Shown piece by piece: positions 17,780-27,331 of a stretch of DNA of 64,000 bases. A program made the translations under genes and the position numbers. A model generated the notes under the pieces. That model saw nothing but the letters and a program-made list of their open reading frames with translations. It was not told the origin of the DNA and ran no database searches. Source of the stretch: Sphingobium sp. CECT 9361 (GTDB taxonomy: Bacteria > Pseudomonadota > Alphaproteobacteria > Sphingomonadales > Sphingomonadaceae); the NCBI RefSeq assembly GCF_918741285.1, contig NZ_CAKKNC010000004.1, positions 186,001 through 250,000 of the forward strand, in the 5' to 3' direction. The stretch's first letter is position 1; every line of letters begins with the position of its first letter.

Positions 17780-20074
17780 TCAGGCGGGGATGATCTCATC
17801 CCCAAAGGCCGCCCCTATTGCCATGTTTGCCTGTCGTTGGGAAATCCTGTTCATCGCGCAGGAGGACAATTGCAGCGCAAGCAGCGATTCCGCGCCCTGG
17901 TTCCGGTTGACGCCCGTGGGGGTCAAGCCGTCATAGCAACCGCCGTCGCTGCGTGTAGCCAAGGGTAAGGACAGGTCGTTGTCGCCCAGATACCAGCGAT
18001 AGGCCATCTGCGCATATTCCAGCCAGCGGCTATCGGGATCGATAGCGAACGCAGCGTCTGCCGCGTCGATCATCGCCTGCGCCTCCAGCGGTTGCTGGTC
18101 GAAGGGCAAGGGCGGCGCATAGGGCGTGCCGAAGCTTTCCGAACCGACAGCACGGAAGTGACCCGCCGGTGCCGTTTGCTGCTTCGTGATCCAATCCAGC
18201 GTGTCGAGACCGCACTGAATGAAAGCCGCGTTGTCCAACATGGCACCCGCACGGAGCAAGGCCTCGGGCAAGCGGGGATTGTCATACGCAAGGACTGTTT
18301 CGAACCATACCCAGGCAGGGCGACGCGCTTCGGCAATCAGCAAGAGCAAATGGTTGCCGAAATCTTCCAGCGCGCCCTTCGCTTCGACATGATCGGCTTC
18401 GACTTCCAGCATGGCACTGGCACCGAGCATCACGAAGGCCTGCGCGCGCGGCGACGTGACGCTGCGCATGGGGACAATCGCAGTGTTGAACAGATGCCGC
18501 GCCCATTCGCGATGCTTGGGGAGCGGGGCATCGCGGGCAGTGACGCCCAGCGCCCACATTGCCCGTCCACTGCTGTCTTCCGAGCCTTCGTCTTCGCACC
18601 AGCTCCGGTCGAAGGCCATGAAGTTGCGGAAACGGCCCTTATCGGGATTCCAGGCATGCTGCACGAAGGCTGCGTAGGTGCTGATCCAGCGGTCGCGCAG
18701 TTCCTCGTCCATCGCAGGCACTTGGGTCATCAACAACAGCGCGCGGGCATTATCGTCGATGCAATAGCCGTGGCGACGGTCGGGCACCGAGAGGATGCCG
18801 TGCTGGAAAATGCCGGTGCTGTCGCTCATGCGCAGGACCGCCGAAAGATCGGGTTCCAATATCACTTGCTTGCGCCGCATAGGCAGCTTGGCGGGTGCCG
18901 TGGCGTCCGACCCGACCAGCAGATCGCCGACGCGACGGGCCAGTTCGCGCCACAACATGTTGCGTCCCCGCGCATAGGCCCGCTGACCATAAGCTTCGCG
19001 AGCCGCGTCGTCGGTGAGCAGGCCAATGATCGCCTCCGCCATCGCGGCGCTGTCGCGGAACGGCACGAGGATACCATGATCCGCATCGAGTATCTCGGTG
19101 GCGTGGACATAGGGGGTCGAAACGACCGCTTTGCCCATGCTTACTGCATAGCTCAACGTGCCAGATGTGACCTGCGCAGGGTTAGTGTAAGGCGTCACAT
19201 AGACGTCGGCAGCCTGCAACTGATCGAGAAGCTCTTCTTGCTCCTGATAAGCATCCACCCATTGCACATGGTCCGCCACGCCGAGGCTGTGTGTCAGCGC
19301 AATAAGGTCTTCGCGCAGCTTTTCGCCCTGTTCCCGAATGAGGTTGGGGTGAGTCGCGCCGACGACCACATACAGTGCCCCGGGGCATTGCGCGACAATG
19401 GCGGGCATCGCCTCGATCATGTGCTGAATGCCTTTGTCGGGCGCGAGCAGGCCGAAAGTCAGGATGACCTGACGACCGGCCCAGCCGAACTGCGGCTTCA
19501 TGCTGTCTGCATCGACGCGCGGGCGATCCGGCACACCATGCGGGATCACACTGATGCGATGATCGGCGACGCCATAAACGCGCTGCAACAGCGTCCGGCC
19601 CAGTTCCGACATCACGACGATGTCACGCGAGCGCGCCAGCAACTGATCCATGACGCGCCGCTCATCAGCGTTCGGATTTTTAAGGATCGTGTGAAAAGTC
19701 GTGACGAGCGGCAACCGCGTGCGCGCCAATAGATGCAGGATCAGCTCTCCCGCCGATCCGCCGAAAATACCAAATTCATGCTGGAGCCAGATCGCCTCCG
19801 CGCCGCTTTCCTCGATATGCAGGGCGGCGCGGGCGTAGGACCGGGAATCCTTGTCATCGATGAGGTAGATGTCATCGGGATATTCGACCTCTGCCCGGCC
19901 GTCATCCATGGCGTAATGATCTATCTTGATATCCGGAAACTGCCCGAACAAGGCATCGCGACAATGATTCGTGAAGGTGGCCATTCCACAACGGCGCGGC
20001 ATCGCATTACCAATAAGCGCCACATGCGTCGGCGTCGCGCGCGCGAAACGCGCGTCGAATGACATCTCGTTCAT
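17780..20074 (-). CDS. large GT4 glycosyltransferase fused to a helical toroid-like domain
   Basis: 764 residues. Residues 1-385 are a GT4 glycosyltransferase: GNAMPRRCGMATFTNHC at the N-terminus, LQHEFGIFGG, GLLAPDKGIQHMIEAMP, and TPYTNPAQVTSGTLSYAVSMGKAVVSTP for the donor side. Residues 400-764 form an all-helical region (HGYCIDDNARALLL, CEDEGSEDSSGRAMWALG, GVNRNQGAESLLALQL) like the (alpha/alpha)6 barrels of glycan-processing enzymes. Such fusions are found next to GH130 genes in Bacteroidetes and Proteobacteria. Product unknown; with GH130 it suggests a manno-oligosaccharide or cell-surface mannan path. ATG at 20074 with GAGGA upstream. Confidence 0.88.
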   Translation of the reverse strand: MNEMSFDARFARATPTHVALIGNAMPRRCGMATFTNHCRDALFGQFPDIKIDHYAMDDGRAEVEYPDDIYLIDDKDSRSYARAALHIEESGAEAIWLQHEFGIFGGSAGELILHLLARTRLPLVTTFHTILKNPNADERRVMDQLLARSRDIVVMSELGRTLLQRVYGVADHRISVIPHGVPDRPRVDADSMKPQFGWAGRQVILTFGLLAPDKGIQHMIEAMPAIVAQCPGALYVVVGATHPNLIREQGEKLREDLIALTHSLGVADHVQWVDAYQEQEELLDQLQAADVYVTPYTNPAQVTSGTLSYAVSMGKAVVSTPYVHATEILDADHGILVPFRDSAAMAEAIIGLLTDDAAREAYGQRAYARGRNMLWRELARRVGDLLVGSDATAPAKLPMRRKQVILEPDLSAVLRMSDSTGIFQHGILSVPDRRHGYCIDDNARALLLMTQVPAMDEELRDRWISTYAAFVQHAWNPDKGRFRNFMAFDRSWCEDEGSEDSSGRAMWALGVTARDAPLPKHREWARHLFNTAIVPMRSVTSPRAQAFVMLGASAMLEVEADHVEAKGALEDFGNHLLLLIAEARRPAWVWFETVLAYDNPRLPEALLRAGAMLDNAAFIQCGLDTLDWITKQQTAPAGHFRAVGSESFGTPYAPPLPFDQQPLEAQAMIDAADAAFAIDPDSRWLEYAQMAYRWYLGDNDLSLPLATRSDGGCYDGLTPTGVNRNQGAESLLALQLSSCAMNRISQRQANMAIGAAFGDEIIPA

Positions 20075-20234
20075 CGGCCGTCCTCAAAAAAGGGGGTGCA
20101 GAGCTGTCGAAAGCCGCATCTGCACAATGTCACAACGACCGTATGGAAGCAAAGTTTCATGTTGCATCGCAACAAAGAAATTATTTAATGTTCTGCGCCT
20201 ACTAAAGGCATTTTAAGACCGAATATCGTGCGAA

Positions 20235-20396
20235 TTATATCGCAGACATTATGTTCTGGCCCGCCATTTTCCGTTCATAGGCGCGTTGAAGCGAACGATG
20301 GACGAGCGCGACGCAGATATCGGCGGCGGTTTCCGCGCGCTTCTGCTCTTCGATCGCGCGACGTTGATAATATTGAAGATCGGCATCACTGGCCAC
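20235..20396 (-). CDS. small conserved-looking hypothetical protein
   Basis: 53 residues from a GTG start: VASDADLQYYQRRAIEEQKR leads into a second amphipathic helix ending AYERKMAGQ. AGGAG lies seven bases before the GTG at 20396 and decides this start over upstream codons. The chain is highly charged and helical with one Cys. The alternating YYQRRAIEEQKRAE pattern resembles small sphingomonad proteins of unknown role encoded near envelope genes. It has no recognisable domain. It is monocistronic. Confidence 0.6.
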   Translation of the reverse strand: MASDADLQYYQRRAIEEQKRAETAADICVALVHRSLQRAYERKMAGQNIMSAI

Positions 20397-20509
20397 GACG
20401 TGTCTCCTATCAGGATTCGCCGAGGAATATATCACGCAAAAACAAGGCCAGCTTTGACCTGTATCAAGGCGGCTATTAAATTTTCGATGGTAGAATTAGG
20501 TCGGACAGA

Positions 20510-21238
20510 TCAGAATTTGAAGATCGTGCCGAGATACAAGGCCTGCGCATCCTGACGGTCGTCCGTGACCGGTGCCAAGCGATTTGCGCGCCCGTTATAC
20601 CGAACGCCCGCGGTCACATTCACGTTGCGCGACAGGGAGTAGGAGCTGCCGACATCGACGGAGTAGTTCTTTTCCGCGCCCAGCGTCACAGCCGTCGTGC
20701 CGACTTCGTTCTTGTCGTCGATCAATACATTGGTGCTGAACCGCTGCTTCTTCTTACCCTGATCGAGCGAGAAGTTGCGCGCTGCAGACGGCGTTTCCAT
20801 CGGAATGGGATCGAGCGCCTTGCGACCGACCGAGTCGGGCAACGCAAACTTGCGCCAGCCGCGCGACACGTTCAGATTGAACGCAACAGGTGTAATGCCA
20901 ACCGACGGCAAGGTACGGTCGGTCCGTACCGGCAGATCGTCATCAGCGCGCACCAATACGGTGATGGAGCGGCGACCGCTCATCGAACCGCTGGACGGCG
21001 TGAAACGGAAGCTCTTGCCGCTGCCGTTCATCACGGCGCTGGCATAAGCGGCTGACAAGCGCGGGTCTTTGGTGGCGGGGGTAAAGGAACCGATGCTACC
21101 CAGGCTGCCCAGGGACACAGGGTTAAGGTTGCGCGCAGCGATCAGATCGGATGCCGCGCCCATCGCAGGGGACAGGGCAATGGTGACGCCAGCGACCGCT
21201 GCGCCCATCCAACCCAGATATCCACCCTTGCTCACCAT
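20510..21238 (-). CDS. exported protein of unknown function, probable outer-membrane beta protein
   Basis: 242 residues. It has an N-terminal signal or membrane segment (about residues 8-29, GWMGAAVAGVTIALSPAMGA). The mature part is rich in Ser/Gly/Asn and beta-prone, and the last third alternates hydrophobic and polar residues (TTAVTLGAEKNYSVDVGSSY, NVNVTAGVRYNG) and finishes YLGTIFKF, ending in Phe as outer-membrane barrel proteins do. I do not recognise a named family. It could be a small barrel or an outer-membrane-attached sheet protein. It is divergent from the DUF3576 lipoprotein. Confidence 0.7.
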   Translation of the reverse strand: MVSKGGYLGWMGAAVAGVTIALSPAMGAASDLIAARNLNPVSLGSLGSIGSFTPATKDPRLSAAYASAVMNGSGKSFRFTPSSGSMSGRRSITVLVRADDDLPVRTDRTLPSVGITPVAFNLNVSRGWRKFALPDSVGRKALDPIPMETPSAARNFSLDQGKKKQRFSTNVLIDDKNEVGTTAVTLGAEKNYSVDVGSSYSLSRNVNVTAGVRYNGRANRLAPVTDDRQDAQALYLGTIFKF

Positions 21239-21494
21239 GACCCTAAACGACTCTTCCGCCCCGAGAAATTCTTGAATACCGACATAACACTTCAGAAACG
21301 GAAATGGCTAGGGTCGGGAGTCGTTTTATACCCTGCTGTTGCACAGTTCACACAGATTCCCGTTTCTTAGAGCCACCGCAGCAATCGAACCGCCCTATTC
21401 CTTTGGCGGTCGACACACAAACGGAGGCTTGCTCCACGCCCTATCTTCCCTATAGATGCCGCGAATGCTCCAGAATTTATACAGGACAAGGCTT

Positions 21495-21947
21495 ATGCGC
21501 CCTCTTTCGGCCCGCTTGCGTGCAACGGCTATTGTGTTGATGGCGGCGCTGCCGCTGGCCGCCTGTGGCGGTGGATCGAAGGATCGCCCGAAGGCCGATC
21601 TGGCCGCCGCCAAGATCACCACCATTGGCGTCAACAGCTATTTGTGGCGTGCGAGCCTGGAAACGCTGTCGTTCATGCCGCTGGTGCAGACCGATTCGAA
21701 TGGCGGCGTGATCGTGACCGACTGGTACGCTAACCCCAATTCGCCGAGCGAACGCATGAAGCTGACCGTCACGATTCTGGATCAGGATCTGCGCGCCGAT
21801 GCCCTGCGCGTCGCGGGTAGCCGTCAGGTCAATCAGGGCGGACAATGGGTCGATGCGCCGTTGCAGGCTGCCACGGTCCAGAAGCTGGAGGAAATCATCC
21901 TCACCAAGGCCCGCGATCTTCGCCGCATGGCGATCACCAGCCAATAA
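21495..21947 (+). CDS. DUF3576 lipoprotein
   Basis: 150 residues. A lipoprotein signal (ATAIVLMAALPLAACGGG, lipidated Cys in LAAC) precedes a DUF3576 domain: TIGVNSYLWRASLETLSFMP, GGVIVTDWYANP and the closing EEIILTKARDLRRMAI. DUF3576 is an alphaproteobacterial family, usually encoded directly upstream of leuS as here (48-base gap to leuS). Its function is unknown, but the genomic link to lptE further down suggests envelope work. The ATG at 21495 is preferred because it begins the signal peptide; an in-frame upstream ATG at 21456 would add a non-signal extension. Confidence 0.87.
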   Translation: MRPLSARLRATAIVLMAALPLAACGGGSKDRPKADLAAAKITTIGVNSYLWRASLETLSFMPLVQTDSNGGVIVTDWYANPNSPSERMKLTVTILDQDLRADALRVAGSRQVNQGGQWVDAPLQAATVQKLEEIILTKARDLRRMAITSQ

Positions 21948-21995
21948 CCCCCATCCGACGGACGCGCCAAAGGCCGCCCGCCGCAGGAGCTGACA

Positions 21996-24554
21996 ATGCA
22001 AAGACGCTTCAACCCGCTTGAGGCGGATGCCCGCTGGCAGGCCGTCTGGGACGAACGGCAGAGTTTCCGCGCGGACGACACGTCCACAAAGCCGCGCAGC
22101 TATGTGCTGGAGATGTTCCCCTATCCCTCCGGCCGTATCCATATCGGCCATGTGCGCAATTATTCGATGGGCGACGTGCTGGCGCGTTTCCGCCGGATGA
22201 CGGGGCATGAAGTGCTGCACCCTATGGGCTGGGACGCTTTCGGTATGCCCGCCGAAAACGCCGCGATGGAAAAGAAGGTGCATCCGGGTGACTGGACGCG
22301 GTCCAATATCGCCGCGATGCGCGCACAGTTGAAGAAGCTGGGCTTTGCGCTCGACTGGAGCCGTGAACTGGCGACATGCGAACCCGATTATTACGGGCAT
22401 GAGCAAGCGCTGTTCCTCGACCTCTATGCAGCCGGTCTGGTCTATCGCAAGGAAAGCGCCGTAAACTGGGATCCGGTCGACATGACCGTGCTGGCGAACG
22501 AGCAGGTGATCGACGGCAAGGGCTGGCGATCCGGCGCACCGGTCGAGAAGCGGAAGCTCAGCCAATGGTTCCTGAAGATCACCGACTTTGCCGATGAACT
22601 GCTCGATGGTTTGGGGACGCTGGACCAGTGGCCCGACAAGGTGCGGTTGATGCAGGAAAACTGGATCGGCAAGTCGGTCGGCCTGCAATTCAGCTTCGCG
22701 CTCGACAAAGCCGTGGCGGGGATCGAGCGGCTGGAGGTGTTCTCCACCCGGCCCGACACGATCTTCGGCGCGAGCTTTGCCGCGATTGCCGCCGATCATC
22801 CGATCGCGCTGGCGCTGGCGAAAGACGACGCGAATCTGGCCGCGTTCGCCGATCAGTGCCGCAAGTCCGGCACGGCGGCGGCGGATATCGAGACGCAGGA
22901 GAAGCTGGGCTTCGACACCGGAATTTCGGTGGTGCATCCGCTCGACCCGGCGATCACGTTGCCGCTGTTCGTCGCGAATTTCGTGCTGATGGATTATGGC
23001 ACGGGCGCAGTGATGGGCGTGCCGGCGCATGACCAGCGCGATCTGGATTTCGCGCGGAAATATATGCTGCCGGTTCCGCGCGTTGTCGGTGACGCGAACG
23101 AACCTATTCACGACGAAGCCTATACGGGTCCGGGCGCGCTGGTGAACAGCCGCTTCCTGGACGGCATGGGGATCGAGGACGCCAAGGCGGCTGTCATCGC
23201 CCGCGCCGAAGACGGCGGCTGGGGCAAAGGCACGACCGTCTGGCGGCTGCGCGACTGGGGCGTGTCGCGCCAGCGTTACTGGGGAACGCCGATCCCGATC
23301 ATCCATTGCGAGGATTGCGGACCGGTTGGCGTGCCCAAGGATCAGTTGCCGATCGTCCTGCCCGAAGACATCACCTTCGACATTCCCGGCAATCCGCTGG
23401 ACCGGCATCCGACGTGGAAGCATGTCGATTGTCCCAAATGCGGCAAGCCCGCGCGGCGCGAAACTGACACGCTCGACACTTTTGTCGATTCAAGCTGGTA
23501 CTTCATTCGCTTTGCCAGCCAGCCCAAGGACAAGCCGTTCGACAAGGCGGAGGCCGAACGTTGGCTGCCCGTCGGCCAGTATATCGGCGGCGTGGAACAT
23601 GCGATTTTGCATCTGCTCTATGCGCGATTCTGGACGCGGGCGCTCAAGCATATTGGTGCGCTGGACATTGCCGAGCCGTTCACTGGCCTGTTTACGCAGG
23701 GGATGGTGACGCATGAGACGTACGAGAAGAATGAATTTGTCTTCCAAGGCATCCAAAAAGCAGATGAACCTGTTCAGATTAAAACGATCTACCTTTCGCC
23801 ATCTGAAGTAGAAAAGCGTTCAGAGGGCGTTTTTGAAATTGCCACTGGTCAACAAGTGACTCAGGGCCGCGTCATCAAGATGTCGAAGTCGAAGAAGAAT
23901 GTCGTCGATCCCGATGACATCATCGAGCAATATGGCGCGGATGCCGTGCGCTGGTTCATGCTGTCCGACAGTCCGCCGGAGCGCGATTTGCCGTGGACGG
24001 ACAGCGGGATCGAAGGATCGTGGCGCTTCGTCAATCGCCTGTGGCGTTTGTTCGGGCAGATCGATGCCGCTGCCGAAGGGCAAGACAAGGCACTGGATCG
24101 CAAGCTGCACCAGAGCATCGACGGCGTGGCGCGCGATATCGAGGCACTGTCGTTCAACAAGGCGGTGGCCAAGATCTATGAACTGACCAACGCCGTCGAA
24201 AAGGCTGCGCCATCGGCATCGCGTTCGACCGCGATCCGCACGCTGGCACTGCTCGTCGCGCCGATGACGCCGCATCTGGCGGAGGAAGCGTGGGCGGACA
24301 TGAACGGCGAAGGCCTGATTGCGGACGCCGCATGGCCTGCCGTCGATCCCGCCCTGCTGGTCGAGGATGAAGTGACCATCGCCTGTCAGGTTATGGGCAA
24401 GCTGCGCGACACGATCACGGTCGCGAAGGGTACGCCCAAGGACGAGTTGGAGCGGCTGGCCATGGCTGCGCCCAATGTGATCCGCACGCTGGACGGGGCG
24501 ACGCCGAAGAAAGTGATTGTGGTGCCGGATCGTTTGGTCAATCTGGTTATCTGA
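21996..24554 (+). CDS. leuS: leucyl-tRNA synthetase
   Basis: 852 residues, normal length. It charges tRNA-Leu with leucine. Class I signatures: HIGH at 49-52 ([15 protein letters not shown]) and KMSKS at 628-632. The CP1 editing domain (about 220-420) carries [26 protein letters not shown] (editing Asp) and the zinc-ribbon Cys pairs CEDCG and CPKCG. The last third is the anticodon-binding and C-terminal domain. Bases about 23727-23865 (residues 578-623), just before KMSKS, are markedly richer in A+T and use codons rare in the rest of the gene (AAA, AGA-like spacing, ATT, GAA runs), suggesting a recombined patch. Likely co-transcribed with DUF3576, lptE and holA. Confidence 0.97.
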   Translation: MQRRFNPLEADARWQAVWDERQSFRADDTSTKPRSYVLEMFPYPSGRIHIGHVRNYSMGDVLARFRRMTGHEVLHPMGWDAFGMPAENAAMEKKVHPGDWTRSNIAAMRAQLKKLGFALDWSRELATCEPDYYGHEQALFLDLYAAGLVYRKESAVNWDPVDMTVLANEQVIDGKGWRSGAPVEKRKLSQWFLKITDFADELLDGLGTLDQWPDKVRLMQENWIGKSVGLQFSFALDKAVAGIERLEVFSTRPDTIFGASFAAIAADHPIALALAKDDANLAAFADQCRKSGTAAADIETQEKLGFDTGISVVHPLDPAITLPLFVANFVLMDYGTGAVMGVPAHDQRDLDFARKYMLPVPRVVGDANEPIHDEAYTGPGALVNSRFLDGMGIEDAKAAVIARAEDGGWGKGTTVWRLRDWGVSRQRYWGTPIPIIHCEDCGPVGVPKDQLPIVLPEDITFDIPGNPLDRHPTWKHVDCPKCGKPARRETDTLDTFVDSSWYFIRFASQPKDKPFDKAEAERWLPVGQYIGGVEHAILHLLYARFWTRALKHIGALDIAEPFTGLFTQGMVTHETYEKNEFVFQGIQKADEPVQIKTIYLSPSEVEKRSEGVFEIATGQQVTQGRVIKMSKSKKNVVDPDDIIEQYGADAVRWFMLSDSPPERDLPWTDSGIEGSWRFVNRLWRLFGQIDAAAEGQDKALDRKLHQSIDGVARDIEALSFNKAVAKIYELTNAVEKAAPSASRSTAIRTLALLVAPMTPHLAEEAWADMNGEGLIADAAWPAVDPALLVEDEVTIACQVMGKLRDTITVAKGTPKDELERLAMAAPNVIRTLDGATPKKVIVVPDRLVNLVI

Positions 24555-24557
24555 TTT

Positions 24558-24636
24558 CCGTTCGGGCTGAGCCTGTCGAAGCCCCGCACTTTCGACCAAA
24601 GAAAGAACTGCCCTTCGACAAGCTCAGGGCGAACGG
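24558..24636. repeat. dispersed intergenic inverted repeat of the sphingomonad type
   Basis: The left arm starting CCGTTCGGGCTGAGCCTGTC at 24558 is nearly the reverse complement of the right arm ending GACAAGCTCAGGGCGAACGG at 24636, with a 26-base centre. Repeats of this sequence are scattered between genes of sphingomonad chromosomes. It could form a long hairpin between leuS and lptE. Confidence 0.8.
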
Positions 24637-24650
24637 CTAGAGAGTTTGTG

Positions 24651-25175
24651 ATGAAGCGCATAGTTCTCCTTCTCGCCGCAACGGCCCTGCTCTCCGCCTG
24701 CGGGCTGCGCCCGCTCTATAGCGGGGGCAGCACGGGTCCGGTGGCGCAGGCGCTGGCCAATGTCGAAGTCGCGCCGATCGAAGGCAAGGCAGGATGGCTG
24801 GTGCGCAATGCGTTGCAGGATCGCCTGATCCACGGCGGGAGCGGTCCGCATTATCGCCTGGTGGTGAAGCTGGACGACAGCATCGAAGGCTTTGGCGTGC
24901 GCGCCGATGACGCGATCACTCGCGAACGGCGGACGTTGCGCGCGCGCTATCAACTGGTCGATGAAGCGACGGGTACGCAGATGGTCGATGCCTCCGCCGG
25001 ATCGGATGCAGGCATCGATGTGACATCCAGCGAATATGCCACCATCGCGGCGGAAGACACCGCGCTGGAACGCCTGTCGCAGACCATCGCCGATCAGATC
25101 ATTTCGCGGCTGGCCCTGTTCGCGGTGGAAAACCAGAAGGCGATCCAAGCCGCTTCGGCCCGTGAAGGCCAATAA
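24651..25175 (+). CDS. lptE: LPS-assembly lipoprotein LptE
   Basis: 174 residues. The signal ends at ALLSACGLRPLYSGG, with the lipidated Cys in LSAC and the GLRPLY sequence that opens LptE proteins. LptE plugs the LptD barrel in the outer membrane and delivers lipopolysaccharide to the surface. The rest is low-complexity Ala-rich and fits the alpha/beta LptE fold (WLVRNALQDRL, YRLVVKLDDSIEGFGVR). ATG at 24651 follows an in-frame GTG three bases earlier. It overlaps the holA start by 14 bases; the leuS-lptE-holA order is typical of Alphaproteobacteria. Confidence 0.87.
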   Translation: MKRIVLLLAATALLSACGLRPLYSGGSTGPVAQALANVEVAPIEGKAGWLVRNALQDRLIHGGSGPHYRLVVKLDDSIEGFGVRADDAITRERRTLRARYQLVDEATGTQMVDASAGSDAGIDVTSSEYATIAAEDTALERLSQTIADQIISRLALFAVENQKAIQAASAREGQ

Positions 25176-26193
25176 GGGGCAGATCGAGCGGGCGCTGGAT
25201 GCGCCGCCCGCCGATATCCGCCTCTTCTTTCTCTACGGTCCCGACGAGTCGGGGAGCATTGCGCTGGCCAAGCGGCTGGAACGCGCCATGGGTCCGGGGG
25301 CCGAGCGTATCGATCTGGACGGTGCGACGCTGAAAGCCGATCCGGCACGACTGGCCGATGAAGCTGCGTCCATGTCCATGTTCGGTGACAAGCAATGGGT
25401 GCGCGTGACGCCGCTGGGCGACGAAGCGCTGCCCGCCATCGAAGCATTGTTGCAGGCGCCGCATACCGGCAATCCCGTGGTCGCGATTGCCGGGGCGCTC
25501 AAGAACACGTCGAAGCTGGTCAAGCTGGCGCTCGATAACAAGGCGGTGATGGCGTGCATCAGCTATGTGCCGGAAGGGCGCGATGCCGACCAGATTGCCA
25601 TCGGCATCGCCCGCGATCTGGGCTTGCGACTGCCGCAAGACCTGGCGCGGCGGATAAGCGACCTGACCGGGGGCGACCGCGCGCTGATGGCAGGCGAGAT
25701 CGAGAAGCTGGCGCTGTTTCTGGATGCTGCGCCCGACCATCCCGTCGAAGCGACCGCCGAAGCGTTGAACGCGCTTTCCGCCGAATCGGTCGAAGAGGAC
25801 ATCGGACCGCTGGTGAATGCCGTGCTGGGCGGTGACCTCAAGGCCATGCATAGCGAACTGGCGAGCTTGCGCGTGATCGGCACGAATATGGGCAGCATAT
25901 TGCGTCCGTTGCAGAACCGGGCGATCCTGCTGGCGGTGATCCGTTCGGAATTCGACGCATCGGGGCGGCTGGACGCGGCGGTCGAAAGCGCGGGCAAATC
26001 CGTGTTCTGGAAAGACAAGGCCACGATCACGCGGCAGGTAAAGCTGTGGGATGCCAATGGTATAGCGCGCGTCATCCAGCGGCTGGGCGCGGCCGAACGC
26101 GCCAGCCGGTCCAGCCGCAACGCTGGCGACATCATGGTCACGCACGAATTGCTGACCATCGCGCGGCAGGCGGCCCGAGAACGCGCAGGCTGA
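25162..26193 (+). CDS. holA: DNA polymerase III subunit delta
   Basis: 343 residues, from a GTG inside the end of lptE. The delta subunit is the wrench of the clamp loader that opens the beta sliding clamp. It has the AAA-like N-terminal part with FFLYGPDESG, the SMFGDKQWVRVTPLGDEALP stretch, the RISDLTGGDRALMAGEIEKLALFL segment and a C-terminal collar (RPLQNRAILLAVIRSEF). GTG is chosen since it begins the family's N-terminus; the open frame to 25036 overlaps lptE. Translational coupling is likely. Confidence 0.93.
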   Translation: MKANKGQIERALDAPPADIRLFFLYGPDESGSIALAKRLERAMGPGAERIDLDGATLKADPARLADEAASMSMFGDKQWVRVTPLGDEALPAIEALLQAPHTGNPVVAIAGALKNTSKLVKLALDNKAVMACISYVPEGRDADQIAIGIARDLGLRLPQDLARRISDLTGGDRALMAGEIEKLALFLDAAPDHPVEATAEALNALSAESVEEDIGPLVNAVLGGDLKAMHSELASLRVIGTNMGSILRPLQNRAILLAVIRSEFDASGRLDAAVESAGKSVFWKDKATITRQVKLWDANGIARVIQRLGAAERASRSSRNAGDIMVTHELLTIARQAARERAG

Positions 26194-26245
26194 AGCGGAA
26201 CCCCCGCCTCAACTGATCCGTTGGAGCGCCGAACATTGTGGCGTA

Positions 26246-27331
26246 GTGTCGCCGATAAATCACCCCAAGGTGTCGCCCATTTCCGTGACTGCTCATATCA
26301 ATGCCATCGGCACCGCCGTTCCCGATCAGGATATTCATCAGGCCTTTATCGGCTGGGCGCGGGCGCAATTGCGCGATCCGCGACAGGCCAAGCTGTTCGA
26401 CCGGATGGCGCAGCGCAGCTGCATCACACATCGCTGGTCGGTCTTGCCGCAGGTGACCGGGTCGCCGGTCGATCCGGAAGGCTTCTATGCCGATAGCTGG
26501 CCGACCACGGCGCAGCGTATGGCGATTTACGGTCGCGCCGCGCCCGATCTGGCGGCGCAGGCGGTGGATGCGCTGGCGGCGAAGGTGTCGCTGGACGGCA
26601 TCACGCATCTGGTGCTGGCAAGTTGCACGGGCTTCACCGCGCCCGGTGTCGATCAGATATTGGCGCAGCGCCTTGATCTTTCGCCTTCGGTCGAGCGGCT
26701 GCTGGTGGGCTATATGGGGTGCTATGCAGCGGTGGCGGCGTTGCGGTCTGCGCGGCATATCGTGCGGTCGCAGGCCGATGCGCGGGTGCTGGTGGTGTGC
26801 GTGGAACTGAGCACATTGCATTTGCAGGCGGACAGCGAACTGGAGCCGCTGCTTGCCATGCTGCAATTCGGGGATGGCGCTGCGGCGGCGCTGGTCACGT
26901 CTGATCCGAGCGGGCTTGCCATCGGGCAGCCTTTTTCCACCAACCTGCCGGCGAGCGGCGATCTGATCCGCTGGGATCTGGGCGATCATGGATTTGCCAT
27001 GCATCTGTCGGGTGAAGTCCCCGGCGCCATCGGTGCGGCACTGGCCGACCCGGCGATGCTGCCGGTTGCGCCCGAAACGGTCGATAGCTGGGCGGTGCAT
27101 GCGGGCGGGCGTTCGATATTGGATGCCGTTACCCATGCGCTGCATCTGTCCCACGATGCGCTGGACGACAGCCGTGCGGTGCTGGACGCCAATGGCAATA
27201 TGTCCTCGGCGACATTGATGTTCGTGCTTGCCCGCATTCTCGACGGACCGCCGCCGACGCAGGGGCTGGCGCTCGCTTTCGGGCCAGGGCTGGCTGCCGA
27301 GGGGTTCCCCTTTACCGGCGTACAGCCGTGA
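26246..27331 (+). CDS. type III polyketide synthase
   Basis: 361 residues. A chalcone/stilbene-synthase-fold ketosynthase that extends an acyl-CoA starter with malonyl-CoA. The catalytic triad is complete: Cys127 in LASCTGFTAPG, His285 in VHAGGRS and Asn318 in ANGNMSSAT. MQFGDGAAAALV-like LQFGDGAAAAL and LAFGPGLAAEGF are the other family landmarks. It heads a three-gene operon; its stop overlaps the methyltransferase start by four bases. The start is uncertain among GTG codons at 26246, 26270 and 26285; the first is given. The starter and product cannot be read from sequence; alkylresorcinol or alkylpyrone are the usual outcomes. Confidence 0.93.
   Translation: MSPINHPKVSPISVTAHINAIGTAVPDQDIHQAFIGWARAQLRDPRQAKLFDRMAQRSCITHRWSVLPQVTGSPVDPEGFYADSWPTTAQRMAIYGRAAPDLAAQAVDALAAKVSLDGITHLVLASCTGFTAPGVDQILAQRLDLSPSVERLLVGYMGCYAAVAALRSARHIVRSQADARVLVVCVELSTLHLQADSELEPLLAMLQFGDGAAAALVTSDPSGLAIGQPFSTNLPASGDLIRWDLGDHGFAMHLSGEVPGAIGAALADPAMLPVAPETVDSWAVHAGGRSILDAVTHALHLSHDALDDSRAVLDANGNMSSATLMFVLARILDGPPPTQGLALAFGPGLAAEGFPFTGVQP

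Noticed and set aside
18092..19732. 546-residue plus-strand frame inside the GT4 fusion
   Set aside because: Antisense shadow; the minus strand encodes glycosyltransferase motifs throughout.
21477..23423. 648-residue minus-strand frame across DUF3576 and leuS
   Set aside because: It is a GC-skew shadow of leuS; the plus strand encodes a complete leucyl-tRNA synthetase and the minus translation has no family features.
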